DNA from: Ceratopteris richardii
Taxonomy: Eukaryota > Streptophyta > Polypodiopsida > Polypodiales > Pteridaceae
Reading direction: 5' to 3'
DNA length: 64,000 nucleotides
Assembly: GCA_020310875.1 (NCBI GenBank)
Contig: CM035444.1
Span: 16,006,477-16,070,476 of the forward strand
Below are positions 10,664 through 25,336 of the stretch, one piece after another (the first letter of the stretch is position 1; each line of letters begins with the position of its first letter). The notes beneath the pieces were generated by a model that worked only from the letters and a program-made list of their open reading frames with translations, had not been told where the DNA came from and made no database searches. The translations under genes were made by a program, and so were the position numbers.

Positions 10664-11055
10664 TGAAAGAGGTCGTGGAGAGCTATGTCGTGGTGTGCTC
10701 AATTTCTCCAAATGCAAAGGGAGTATGCTGCTGCGTGAGGAGAGAGAAAGTAGAAAGAGAAACCTGTGCAAAAGTTTCGAGAAGAAGATGGATAAGCTGA
10801 AGTTGAAGAAGTCCCAATCAAATTATGAGAGATTTGGGACCAAGTCTTATTGATAAGTGACTTTTAGATCATTTCGGCATGTTCACACATGGCCAATGAC
10901 CAAAAGTCGTAAAAATAATGTAAATGCCTATAACTCCCCAATTTGGGGTCCAAGAAATATAACAAAAATATGTCTGGAAAGCTCTCGAAGAGAGCTTTCA
11001 CATGAAAGCGTCAAAATATACAGAAGGAGAGTCCTTGGGGCCTTTATCCCCAACG
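10664..11055 (-). repeat. 5' LTR of Copia-1
   Basis: 392 bp, matching 5081-5470 along its length. The first base of the LTR has changed (CGTTGGGG in place of TGTTGGG). Confidence 0.9.
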
Positions 11056-11060
11056 GCATG

Positions 11061-11222
11061 CACGCATGCATGCATGATGCATGCACGCATGCATGCATGA
11101 TGCATGCACGATTACATCATGCATGTGTCATTGCATGCACATTGCAATTTGCACATAAATATTAAATATCAAATACAAATACATTTATGATGTGTGATAT
11201 AAGTGATAAATCATAAATCATA
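11061..11222. repeat. GCATG-rich flank of the Copia-1 insertion
   Basis: Repeated GCATGCATG and GCACGCATG words (11060-11140) continue the sequence seen at 5051-5080. This is the hAT-A intron that received Copia-1. No gene is seen. Confidence 0.6.
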
Positions 11223-12495
11223 ATTGGTGAAAGTGTCTTACCTTAAGTACTTCACCTCTTTGGTCCTCGGTGACAAGAGTGCATTCCCTTATCTCTTCCA
11301 TAGCTCTTCTCATGATATGGATGAGAAGCCCTAGAGTAGCACCCTTACAATCCGTCATGCTTAGAACTTTGTAGATAGGCGTGAATGGTGATGTCACTTA
11401 AAATAGCCTTCATACTATCCCAAAAGCTCTCATCCAAACATAGCCTTTCTATGTTTTTTGACTCCTCCAATGAGCTCTCATCCCACTCGCTTCAAAAGGT
11501 AGATACCACCGTTTGTCTTAGAGGCACTTTGACTTCAAGCAACCTTGAAAGAACAATCCACATGTATGTGAAACATGTGGTTGCGGGCTTCTTTATTTCA
11601 AGCTTGCTATGCTCTCTAAACATAGCTAACACTCATACTTTTTGTGTGAAAAATGCAACTATGCTCGAGGCTTGTAGTGTGCAAGCTTTTACCCATGATA
11701 GCTTTCTAATATCCTCCATGAGCAAATCAAGACAATGAGTTGCACATGGAGTCCACGCTATATGTGGATACTTACCCTTCAAAAGCTGCACCATATGCCT
11801 ACAATTGCTTGCATTGTCGGTGACGGACCCACCTATGCATAAAATTGAAAAATTAATATTTAGAATTTTACATAAATGGTATATCTCAAAATTTATAAAA
11901 CATATAAAAATAAAATTAAAATTTCCAACTTAGCTCTTCGATGGCCTTCTTGATATGTCGATAGATGAACACTCTGGTTGTCTTCTTTCCCTTCTTTCCA
12001 ACCTCAACGGTACGTAGGAAGAAAGTACCAATAGGGCATGCCGCAAGAATATTAGTTATACCTTTATTTTTTTTATCTCTCCATCCATCGGAGAGGATAG
12101 TGCATCCTTACCTAGACCATTTCTCATGCATAGGGGCAAGTGAGAGATCTATCTTCTTCTCCTCATCAATTTTGCTAGTCTGCATATCGGAGTAGCTAGG
12201 TCCATTCCATCCTTGACATGGATCCACTTCACTAATTGCTTTCATCATAGTCTTCCATTGGTTTGAATTAAGAAGATTAAATGAGAGATTTTCCATAATT
12301 ATCGTTCTTGCAATCTCTATGCCGGCTATATTTTGTTTCTCCTTGGTCCATGTGAGAGAGGACCTTACATGCCCGGGAGCTTGCCCTAATCCACTTTGGC
12401 TCATATGTGATTGTGAATCCCTTTGTGTTGGTGATTGTGATGATGAACCAATATTTGAGTCATGAAAATGTGGCTCCCCTTCATGTGAAGAGGTA
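11223..12495 (-). pseudogene. hAT-A transposase core (DUF659-type), broken
   Basis: The minus strand encodes NLSFNLLNSNQWKTMMKAI, then SDGWRDKK (about 12070-12110), an intron near 11830-11940, then VTDNASNCRHM (about 11800), WTPCATHCLDLL (about 11735-11760), KPATTCFTYM and RQTVVST (about 11500). These match in order SFNVARTPAWKEAM, CDGWTDIRKRN, ITDNGSNCVAM and WTPCAAHSIDLL in hAT-B. The first two D residues of the hAT DDE triad are retained. Stops and frameshifts are scattered, so it is a pseudogene. Confidence 0.8.
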
Positions 12496-12500
12496 GAGAC

Positions 12501-12570
12501 GTGGAAAGCAACGTTTTCGCAACGGCAACGGCAACGGGTTAGCAACGGGTTAGCAACGAGGGCAACGTCT
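12501..12570. repeat. Left subterminal GCAACG repeats of hAT-B
   Basis: At least six GCAACG units in direct orientation within about 60 bp (12508-12565). The same hexamer in inverted and direct copies fills the other end. Clustered short motifs near hAT termini are known transposase binding sites in Ac/Ds-like elements; the role here is inferred. Confidence 0.7.
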
Positions 12571-13297
12571 GGACCTAGGAGTTGCGATAAAGTTATTTAT
12601 TTTTCAAAAATTTTATATGTTTTTTTCACATATTTTGGGTCTTATGATATGTAATAAGGTGGGATATGACTATATATACCATAAAATACTTATTACAATA
12701 TAAGATATATCATAAATAATAGAGATTATCAATCTAACTTGAAAGTTGGAACTTGGTCGTGACTCGTGATTATATCATAACCCTCCACACAGCCTTAAGA
12801 TTAATCATTATATCAAATACAATTATCTCAAATACATCATCATTATATCAAAATTCAAATACAATCATAACATCAATAATCATAACATCATCATCTAGAT
12901 TCTAGATTCTAACAACATAATGATCATAACACTTAACTTTCAAGTTTCTAGTTTCTAAGTAGTAAGTTCTAACTTCTAACTTTTAACAAATTACAATAAA
13001 CATCATGATTCATAATATAAATGATAACACCTGGCATCATACACGTCACATGATCATATCATCGTTCATACATCAAAATAAAAACATAGAGATCACTATG
13101 ACAAATGATAAATCATAAATCATATGAATCATGAGTCATGACGCATGGCATAATTCATAAGTGGCAAATGATAAATATAAAGTCACAAGTGAGTCATGAT
13201 AAGTGTCAACTGTCATCACAATAATAAATACATATCATGAAATACCAAATGTCAAACATGAAATGTCAAAGCCTCAAATGTCAATAATCAAACTCTG
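12571..13297. other. hAT-B 3' region, AT-rich, no gene
   Basis: About 730 bp between the left terminal repeats and the transposase stop codon. It is AT-rich with many ATCATA and CATCATA words and imperfect repeats such as AACTTCTAACTTTTAAC. No frame or RNA gene is recognisable. It would contain the transposase 3' UTR. Confidence 0.5.
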
Positions 13298-13334
13298 TCA
13301 CTCTGACATGGTGTCAGATGACAAATCATCACTC

Positions 13335-13368
<34 letters not shown>

Positions 13369-15851
13369 TAGTAGTAGTGGTATGTGGTCGGCTACTAGTG
13401 GATGCATCACCACTACCACTAGGTCCTCTGCGGCTCCGAGATGATCTCGTATCATGCTGAGGTAAGGTCAACTCATGGTACAACATAGTATATAAGTCCA
13501 GATCCTCTGGAGGAATATCTGGAATATCTCTGACTTTCTCTATATCTACTGTGTCCACGTTGACCTCCCTCACATCTCTTGTATGTCCGCCGCTCTCCAA
13601 GAGACGCAAGTTGCAGTGGCAATAAACTAGCCGCTCCAACTGCGCTGTAGATAATCTGTTCCTCTTCTTTGTATGGAAGAGGGCCCATGTGCTCCAATTC
13701 CTTTCACAAGGACTTACGCTGCAGTCCTGTGAAAGGATACGAATAGCTAACTCTCTCTGCATTACAACATAATTCAAAAAATAATTAGTACATAAATCAT
13801 TATACATATTTATCACATGTCACACAGTACACTAAAGACTTTTGACTTAGTACTTACCAACTGAGGAGCACTAGCACCATACATCTCCCACCATGATACT
13901 GGCCGCAACTGAGCAGATATCAAACAAGCCGTATCCTTTCCAAAATGGCCACCACCATTTTGGAATACCAAGAGCTGGCTCTCCAACTGAAGTCGCAACT
14001 CTACATCAGCTGGATAAAGCCTATATACATATGTGTTCCACGCACTCAAGAGCTCCTCATCCACGATGGCTTGCTGAGATCTCCATAAGGGATGCAATAA
14101 GTGTGCCATCCCATGGATCGGGCGATGAAACCAATCCCATCGATCTCTCCACACAGCCTTAAGCTGCTCAATCCTATAAACAAAGAAATTATAAAATTTT
14201 AGATACTAATTTTTAAGATAATAAGAATTTTAAGTATCAAAAATTCAAAATAATAAGTAATAACTTAATAGATACCTGTCCAATGTCAAATGTGGGCAAC
14301 GTGAAAGGGACTCGCAAACTCGAGCCATGAACTCATAGACGAGTCCCAATGTACTCCCCTCCATATCAACGATGCGAAGAACAGAATATAATGGATGTAT
14401 GGCACGCACAAGTGCCTCTACATCCCTCCAAAATGAATCCGACAAGCATGTAATCCGTACAAAATCTGCTCTCGGGGTAGTGTGTCCATCCCAGGCAGTC
14501 CACTCTGTAGACACAACTGTCTGCATCAAAGCCTGCCGCACCCGAAGTAGTCTCTCCATCACTATGCACATGTAAGCAAATCTGGTCTTCGCAGGCTTTA
14601 GGATATCCAACTCACTGTATGATCTGAAAATAGCTAATAGTTTTGGTCTCTTTGTGAACAAAGAGACCACCTTATGGCAGGTGGAAAAAATAGAATGAAT
14701 CCAAGGGATCTTTCCAAGATCCTCTATCAAAAGATCAATGCTATGTGCGGCACATGGGGTCCACACAATGGAGGGAAACTCTGCCTCTAAGAATCTACCC
14801 ATGGCCACACAATTACTTCCATTGTCGGTAATGACTTGCACAACATTCTTTTGACCGACATCCATAATAGCCTGGCGGATATGACCATATATAAACTCAC
14901 CTGTGACACAAAAATTACACCAAATCAGCCATGTACATAGTACATACTACATACATAATACATATATATCGCATATGCAAAATTCAAATGCGTATCTTAA
15001 AATTAGAACTTGAAATTTCACCTATACATACCTGTCACTGTAAGTCCAGCCTGTGATGCATCAATGGCGCGAAGGAACATAGTGCCTTTGCAACAATGCA
15101 CTAGTATGTTATATACATTCCTTTTCCTGATGTCTGTCCATCCATCGCACATAATAGTGCATCCATACTTCTCCCATGTGCCCATCATCGGCTCTAACTG
15201 CTTCTCCACTATATCTTTTGTTTTGCGTAGCTCACTAGTCCTCAACTCCTCATATGAAGGACCGCTCCATCGATATCCCAATGTGCTCACTAACTCCATG
15301 GCTTCCTTCCATGCGGGTGTGCGTGCAACATTAAAAGAGAGGCCACACTGTATGAAAAGCTTCATTATACCTTGTTTGGCCTCAAGCTCCCGCTGCCTCT
15401 GAAAACCCGCACGTACGGATGCCGAAGAAAGTGATCCTCTAGGTGCCTTCACCAGTGGCTGAGTGTCACCCTCAAGATTGACGGTATCATGTCCATGCTC
15501 ATCATTCCCTCCACTAGAGGATCCCCTATGAGTCTGATGTGATGGAGCATGGTGTGGAGGAGGATCACAGGAGCTAATAGAGGTGGAGGTGGGCCGAGAG
15601 CTCTGTGGATACTTTCTAGCTTCCCTTTGAGCTACCCACTCAAGGAGCTCATCCTTGATATCAGCTGGCATAGGCTGCTTGCATGCTGAAATGCCCAAGC
15701 CACTAAACTTGGCAAGGTGGGCTTTGATACGATCTGCCCCACCACCCCCTTTGTAACCACATAGGTTACATGTCCATCTCTCACTCCCACCAGATCCAAA
15801 CTTCCCTTGGTTAGTCACGTACTTCCAACAGCTTTGCTTTGGTTTAGGCAT
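13298..15851 (-). CDS. hAT-B transposase, 739 aa, four exons, intact
   Basis: This would cut and reinsert the element in the nucleus. Exons are 15851-15032, 14900-14276, 14173-13858 and 13756-13298 (820, 625, 316, 459 nt = 740 codons with stop). All introns are GT-AG and phases agree. The start ATG 15851-15849 (MPKPKQSCWKYV) precedes a BED-type finger with C28, C31, H45, C57. The DUF659-like core carries CDGWTDIRKRN (first D) and VITDNGSNC (second D), then IVDMEGSTLGLVYEF. The C-terminus has the dimerisation block LSQDCSVSPCERNWSTW and a poly-Asp run from an ATC repeat. No stop or frameshift was found. Expression is unknown. Confidence 0.85.
13334..13366. repeat. ATC trinucleotide repeat encoding poly-Asp
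   Basis: About eleven CAT/ATC units lie inside the last exon of the hAT-B transposase and read as a run of aspartates on the minus strand. hAT-A and hAT-D have acidic tails at the same place without such a pure repeat, so this may be a length-variable tract. Confidence 0.85.
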
Positions 15852-15855
15852 GGTG

Positions 15856-15895
<40 letters not shown>

Positions 15896-16007
15896 GAGTC
15901 GGCTGCTGCTTCTCGGGTGTGCGCTCGCTGCAGGCAAGAAGCAAAGCAAAATGCCCTCTCCCGCGAGCCCGTTTCGGGCTCAAAGGAGAGGGCAAAAAAA
16001 TTTGCCC
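15852..16007 (-). promoter_or_regulatory. hAT-B 5' leader: GA tract and stacked hairpins
   Basis: Directly before the ATG is a GA/TC run (15860-15893). Upstream, 15953-15993 folds as nested perfect arms GCCCTCTCC/GGAGAGGGC and GAGCCCG/CGGGCTC around TTT. GGGCAAA/TTTGCCC (15990-16007) forms a second small hairpin. The GA tract is open in the transposase frame and would encode Glu-Arg repeats if translation began upstream; ATG 15851 is preferred because the finger follows at the usual distance. No clear TATA box was identified. Confidence 0.55.
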
Positions 16008-16096
16008 GCAACGCAACGCGTTGCGTACGTCGCAACGCAACGCCGTTGCGTTGCGAACGTTGCAGACGCTACGCAACGCGTTGCGTTCCAACTATG
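16008..16096. repeat. Right subterminal repeats and terminus of hAT-B
   Basis: About a dozen GCAACG or CGTTGC units in both orientations, several as palindromes such as CGCAACGCGTTGCG, lead to the end CAACTATG. It is much denser and more GC-rich than the surrounding DNA. Confidence 0.75.
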
Positions 16097-16104
16097 AGAC
16101 CGAT

Positions 16105-16390
16105 GCACGAGAAGGGTAGCTTGCATATCCTCTTACCGATGTAGGTAATGTGTTAGGAGAGCCGAATATTTTTTGCTTAATCTTGGATGCAATATGGTCA
16201 GGGATCTCCTTGCATGCTTCCACTTTCCCTCCAAGTTTGCTTAGGTGTTGAAATAGCCTTGTAGCCCCACTTGTGTATCACTTGCCACAATATTGGCAAG
16301 TCCAATGATGGGAGTTTGACTTTTTCGTACCTTTTTCCACACCAACACAATTGAGATCAAATGCCTCGTGCTTGTCTCTCACTAGTGTGC
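16105..16390 (-). pseudogene. hAT-A BED zinc-finger exon
   Basis: The minus strand reads KKSNSHHWTCQYCGK, a stop in place of a residue, then YTSGATRLFQHLSKLGGKVEAC and on to PSRASVS. The spacing (C-X2-C, H, C) equals that of hAT-B and hAT-D. Upstream there is RDKHEAFDLNC without a clear ATG; the start codon is probably mutated. hAT-B interrupts the exon just after ASVS, and hAT-A resumes with STSSHEGEPHF at 12495. Confidence 0.7.
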
Positions 16391-16638
16391 TTAGAAAGGG
16401 TCGAACCACAAGAGAAGAGAGCACTTCAAACCTTGAAGATGAGAGAAAGTGAGCACAGTCGATGAAAACCGGAGATCTAATTTCTAAGAAGAATGGCTCG
16501 AATGAGCCGTTTGCGGCGTTAAAAGACTTGAAAGATTTTTTTTTAATTTTTCGTACAAACTCGTACGAATACGTATGAGTACATATGGTACTGAAGATAT
16601 TTACGAATGGGTTCGTATGCGTACGAATAGCAACTATG
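16391..16638. other. hAT-A 5' end with subterminal GTACG repeats
   Basis: AT-rich leader followed by several GTACG/CGTAC/CGTAT words (16550-16632) and the terminus AACTATG. These match the type of repeats at the opposite end (2178-2285). Any hAT-A promoter would lie here, but no TATA box is convincing. Confidence 0.6.
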
Positions 16639-16646
16639 TTTATGAG
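16639..16646. repeat. Right target-site duplication of hAT-A
   Basis: TTTATGAG, identical to 2164-2171. Confidence 0.85.
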
Positions 16647-16669
16647 AGTATTGACTATCTTATCATCAT
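16647..16669 (-). pseudogene. Copia-3 gag sliver between hAT-A and Copia-2
   Basis: On the minus strand this encodes the HDDKIVNTL part of Gag, matching PNEELVNTL in Copia-2. It joins 33293 on one side and 2163 on the other once both insertions are removed, which proves the nesting order. Confidence 0.75.
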
Positions 16670-16674
16670 GTATA

Positions 16675-17639
16675 TGTTGGAAGTCAATATACATACGGTC
16701 CACATTCCAGCAATTCTACATTTTGGACTTAGCATTTTTTACAGTTTGGGTAAAACTTTTTTAGGCTAGATAGATAGAGCTTTCTAAGAGCTATCTAGTG
16801 GTATGCTTCATTTCTTCATCAGAGGTCAGAACATGGAGAAAAGTCAAACCCTAGTTTAACCCAAAATGGAGGATGATCATTTTATAAAGGACCAAACACT
16901 GAAAAGCTAGGTTGTAAAGTCAGTAAGATAAAATAGCGATCAAAACTTAAAAAGCGATCCATTATTTTTTAAGTTGGGAAAAGCAAACTCATGTGATCTC
17001 ATTAAAAAAAAAAACGATAGGAAGCTTTTTAGCTTACGATGTGATTTTTCGCAACAAGAGATCGCTATGCTTTATTTGGAGACCAAAAATACTATATAAG
17101 GAGGTCATGTGCACACAATTTGACAATTCAAGCTAGAGTTTTGGAGTTCTAAAGCTTTGGAGGTGAAGATTTGGTGAAGGAGAGGCTACTCTCTTGGAGC
17201 AAAAAGTCTTCTACAAGTTGATGGCAGCTATCTTTTGTAAGTTAGCCTTATATTCTGTTTTTAGGGTTTCTGAACCCTAATTTCAGAATTAGGGTTTGCT
17301 GATTTTCAGATTTGTTGCACTTTCTTGTGAGGTTAGGTACACTTCGTTGCTCATTCGCTTCACACACACTCAGATTATAACAGCGTAATCTGAATTTTGT
17401 GTCATCATCTTCTTGGCTATTCTTCCATTAGTGAGTGCACCACATCATATGGTTGAGTAGTACTCTCATGTTGTAATTCGGACATCTATTTTTTTAGTGA
17501 GTAAGCATCTTGCTTACGTTCCCTATCCTTGTCTCAAGATCTCTTTCTTTTTATCTCTCACTTATCATCTTGTTAAATTAAGTATGTATGCTCAAAGGTT
17601 TTTAGTATTGGAACGATCCGGGGGCCCCAAATTCCAACA
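16675..17639 (+). repeat. 5' LTR of Copia-2
   Basis: 965 bp, TGTTGGAAGTC to TTCCAACA. ACTATATAAGGAGG near 17090 is a likely TATA box and is the same sequence that MITE-D2 hit in the other LTR. Transcription would start about 30 bp downstream. Confidence 0.92.
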
Positions 17640-17640
17640 C

Positions 17641-17653
17641 TTGGTATCAGAGC
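17641..17653 (+). other. Primer-binding site of Copia-2
   Basis: TTGGTATCAGAGC, the exact plant Copia consensus complementary to initiator-Met tRNA, one base after the LTR. Confidence 0.92.
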
Positions 17654-17679
17654 ATAATTGACATACACACTTAGTTAAG

Positions 17680-20167
17680 ATGAGTGAGTATAGAATTGAG
17701 ATTGAGGACAAGTTAGATGGATCTTCTAATTATCCGATGTGGAGTTTCATGATGATGAATTTGTTAGTGACAAGGATTTATGGAGTATCGTCAATGGATC
17801 CTTAACAAGACCAAGACGAGAAGGTGAAGAAGAGGATACAATGACTTCAAGAGGTACTACTGTTGCTATTATAGAACCAACTGAAGAAGAGGTAACCACT
17901 TCTACATCCAGAGTCACATGTAGATCTTTACCTAGAGTTCCTCCTACTGAAGATGAGGCAAGATGGGATGCTAGAGATGCTTTAGCACTCTCATTCATAG
18001 CAATGGGTGTCAAAAAGCATATTCTACCATAGATGAGATCTTGCAAAAGTTCTAGACAAACTTGGTTGAAACTTGAGAATCTTTTCAGAGCAGAAATCTT
18101 GCTAGGAAAGCTCACTTGAGGAGACAACTAGCAAATACAAGGACGAAGACTGGGGAGTCAATTCAAACCCATATTACGAGACTCATTGACTTGAGAGATC
18201 AACTTCTAAATGTAGGAGTTGAAATACCTAATGAAGAACTGGTAAATACGCTGATTAATTCACTTCCTATCTCATATCGGTCGTTCATAACCACTCTTAC
18301 CCTTACCATAAGAGATAGAGAGGTTACATTTGAAGAGTTAGAGTTCTTATTACTTCAAGATGAAGATCGGTTGAAGGGAATGGAAGAGAATGAAGAAGCA
18401 CTTTTATCTTCATCAAAGGGTAAAAAGAAAAAGGATAAAAAGGAAAAGCAATCCAAGAAGGAAAGTAAGTCCCTTTCACCTTTTACTTCAGATTTTGTTT
18501 CTACTACATCTAAAGAGAAGTCTTCTAAGAAGAAGGAAGCATTATGTCACTATTGCAAGAAACATGGACTTTCATAGGAGTTTGTCAAAAAAGGATTGCA
18601 ACAGAAAAGAAAAAGGAATCATGTAATGTTGTAGAAGATGATAAAAAAGGGAAATCTCAAGGTGATTCTTATGCCTGTATCACCATTGAGGAAGTAGCTT
18701 TTGATCAGGCAGCTTTACAAGTTCTTTCAGCAAATCCTTGGATATTTGACTAAGGTGCTACAAAGCATATGACAGGTTGCAGAGATGTGTTTTCTTCTCT
18801 TTCCTATGCTACAGGTAGAAGAGTTACTATTGCAGATGGCAATGATTTGGAAGTTGTGGGAATAGGTACAGTAACCCTAAAGTCAAGAGAAGGTGGTAAT
18901 TTTCAGATTTCTGATGTTTTATATGTACCTGAAATGAAGAAGAATATGCTATCTATATCTGCATTTTTAGGTGATGGTTATAAAGTTGTATTTGAGAGAG
19001 ATCTTGGTAAGATCTTGTCACACAAAGAAGAGAAGTGTATTTTACAAGGTAAGCATAAAGGAGGGATTTTTGTTTTGTCAAAAATCAGTCAAGCATATGC
19101 GGTCAAATCTTCGTCACCGGTGGAAGATATGAAGCTATGGCATGAGAGATTTGGACATACTAGTTTTGGAGATCTCAAGAATATCAAAGATAGAGGTATG
19201 GTTGAGAGTTTACCCTCATTCGAGCTACCAAATGATTCAGATATATGTGAAGGTTGTCTTGAAGGTAAGATGCATAAACGACCTTTCAAGAAACATGGTC
19301 ATATTATAGCTACCAGGATATTGAAGATTATACATTCAGATGTGAATGGACCTATGAGAGCAGACTCTATTCAGGGTTTTAGGTATTTTGTTCTATTCGT
19401 TGATGATTTTACGAGATATTCATGGATCTATGGTCTAAAGTTGAAGTCATAAGTTTTTCCTATGTTCAAGAAATTTGTAGCTATGGTTGAAAATGAAAGT
19501 TAGACAACTATCCAGATTCTCAGAAGTGATAGAGGTGGAGAATACTTGTCAAATGAGTTCCAAATATTTCTCGAGGGAAAAGGTATTACTCGATACCTTA
19601 CTATTGCTTATACTCCTCAGCAGACCGGTGTTGCAGAAAGAAAGAATAGAATACTTGTTGAGATGATGTGGAGCATGATAGCGTCCAAGAAGCTTTCACC
19701 AAAATTCTGGTTTGATGCAGTACATACAGCTAATCACATTTTGAACAGGTTATCTACAAAAGCTTTAAAGGTAATCACACCTTATGAAGCATATTATGGT
19801 AGAAAACCTAATGTGAGTTACTTCAGAGTATTCGGATCACTTTCTTATGTACATGTTGAGAAAAAAGATCGAGGTAAACTAGATGTAAAGGCAAAGAAAG
19901 CTGTTTTTATTGGATGTCCTGTTGAGAGTAAAGGATACAGGTTTTATATTCCAGAGACAGGCGAAGTTATTCTTTCACGTAATGCTTATATTGTTGAAAA
20001 TAAAATATATGATAAAGAATCAGAAATTCTAGAGTTCATTAGTGAAAATAAGTATGGATTTTTTAGAGGGAATTTGGATATACATGTTCAGCCATATCAG
20101 GAGGGAGTTAAAATTCCTAGGATTGAAGAACAGTTCAAGAAAAAGGAATTTCACAACCTTCTACAGA
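17680..20167 (+). pseudogene. Copia-2 gag, protease and integrase, broken
   Basis: ATG 17680 opens MSEYRIEIEDKLDGSSNY, the standard Copia Gag start. Gag continues in pieces through VNTLINSLPISYRSF (about 18250). The zinc knuckle region CHYCKKHG is frameshifted after its second Cys pair (about 18550). Protease NPWIFD-stop-GATKHM has the Ser codon of DSGA turned to TAA (18750-18756). Then come LWHERFGH (GAG-pre-integrase, about 19135), HSDVNGPM and RSDRGGEY (two integrase acidic residues), and GVAERKNR (third). A stop at 19450 and one at 19501 interrupt the integrase. MITE-C cuts the gene after LLQSQF. Confidence 0.85.
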
Positions 20168-20175
20168 GTCAGTTC
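20168..20175. repeat. Left target-site duplication of MITE-C
   Basis: GTCAGTTC, repeated exactly at 29357-29364. Confidence 0.88.
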
Positions 20176-20280
20176 CAAGGTGGTACGAAACATTTGGTAC
20201 GACACGTATGATACGCGTACGGAACGTGGTGCCGTACCAAACGTCAAGATATGGAACGGTATGGAACGTTACCTTACTAA

Positions 20281-20440
<160 letters not shown>

Positions 20441-20556
20441 TGTGTGTGATGCAGTGTTGCATCGGTTCGCGAACCGGAAGGCCTGTAAGGATCGGTGCAT
20501 TCGGTACGGTTCGGTGCATTCGGTACGGTTCGGTGCATTTGGTCCCATCCGGTGCA

Positions 20557-20873
<317 letters not shown>

Positions 20874-20901
20874 AAGAAAGAAAGTGTTTTTACGTCTATT
20901 A

Positions 20902-20917
20902 GGAGGCCGAACTCGGC
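20902..20917 (-). other. 3' terminal stem-loop of the LINE
   Basis: AGGCCGA-AC-TCGGCCT pairs over seven bases. A stem-loop just before a short repeated tail is how several LINE clades mark their RNA for their own RT. The function here is inferred from position. Confidence 0.5.
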
Positions 20918-21147
20918 CTATGAGACAAATCGATGTACATGGGTGTATCTTCTGTCAATCAGAAAAGATAAAAGTGCTGAAAAGAAACTGGTTAAGCTGA
21001 TATAGATCTCCGTAGTGTGCATGTGGGGATACCCATGAAAGTGGTGGGGGGTGTATGGAGTGCGATATCTATGATAGTCTATATGCAAAAGGGTAGTACA
21101 ACAACCATGAGAATGCATCTAAAACGACTAACTAGCTCCATCCTGTG

Positions 21148-25202
<4,055 letters not shown>

Positions 25203-25336
25203 AAAGAACTTAGAAGCCACAAAGCACCTGCAACCAACATTAAAGGGCTTGCACTCTCTAGAGAGTAATAGTGAATCGTGATATTTAAGTTTTTAGTGCT
25301 GAGTGCCCACTACCCTCTTGGATTTTTATCATCACC

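Larger units (their letters stand above)
5081..11055 (-). mobile_element. Copia-1, complete LTR retrotransposon inside hAT-A
   Basis: Two matching LTRs (5081-5470 and 10664-11055) flank a Met-tRNA primer site, a gag and a full-length but broken pol, and a purine tract. The flanks carry a GCATG 5-bp duplication (5076-5080, 11056-11060). GCATG is frequent locally, so this duplication alone is weak support. Domain order is Gag, protease, integrase, RT, RNase H, the Copia order. Damage includes an in-frame stop between gag and pol, a Trp-to-stop change before the integrase, and several frameshifts. Confidence 0.93.
12501..16096 (-). mobile_element. hAT-B transposon with an intact transposase gene
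   Basis: This is a 3.6-kb element inside hAT-A between its BED exon and its core exon. The right end reads inward CATAGTTGGAACGCAACG. The left end reads GTGGAAAGCAACG, the same pattern lacking the first few bases. GAGAC flanks both sides. A right-hand AGACCGAT duplication whose left partner is trimmed to AGAC explains the data best. Both ends carry dense GCAACG/CGTTGC repeats (12507-12565 and 16008-16085). A four-exon transposase on the minus strand is open throughout. It looks like the youngest hAT here by coding integrity. Confidence 0.85.
2172..16638 (-). mobile_element. hAT-A transposon, decayed, carrying nested insertions
   Basis: The element starts CATAGTT and ends AACTATG, giving a 7-bp terminal inverted repeat flanked by a perfect 8-bp duplication. 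Both ends are rich in GTACG/CGTAC hexamers (2178-2285 and 16550-16632), typical of subterminal transposase binding sites. The transposase is on the minus strand: BED zinc finger near 16300, DUF659-type core at 11220-12495, dimerisation and tail exons at 2670-4860. Copia-1 (5081-11055) and hAT-B (12501-16096) interrupt it. Without them it would be about 4.9 kb. Stops in every exon mean it cannot now make its own enzyme. Confidence 0.85.

Noticed and set aside
11041..11150. GCATGCATG repeats as RY regulatory elements of a seed gene
   Set aside because: They are low-complexity repeats in a transposon intron with no gene nearby to regulate.
16278..16703. A 141-codon minus-strand frame as a single gene
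   Set aside because: It crosses the hAT-A terminus, its target duplication and the Copia-2 LTR border, so it is a chance fusion of three elements.
17641..17653. tRNA gene fragments at the TTGGTATCAGAGC sites
   Set aside because: These 13-bp matches are retrotransposon primer sites next to LTRs; no cloverleaf can be drawn around them.
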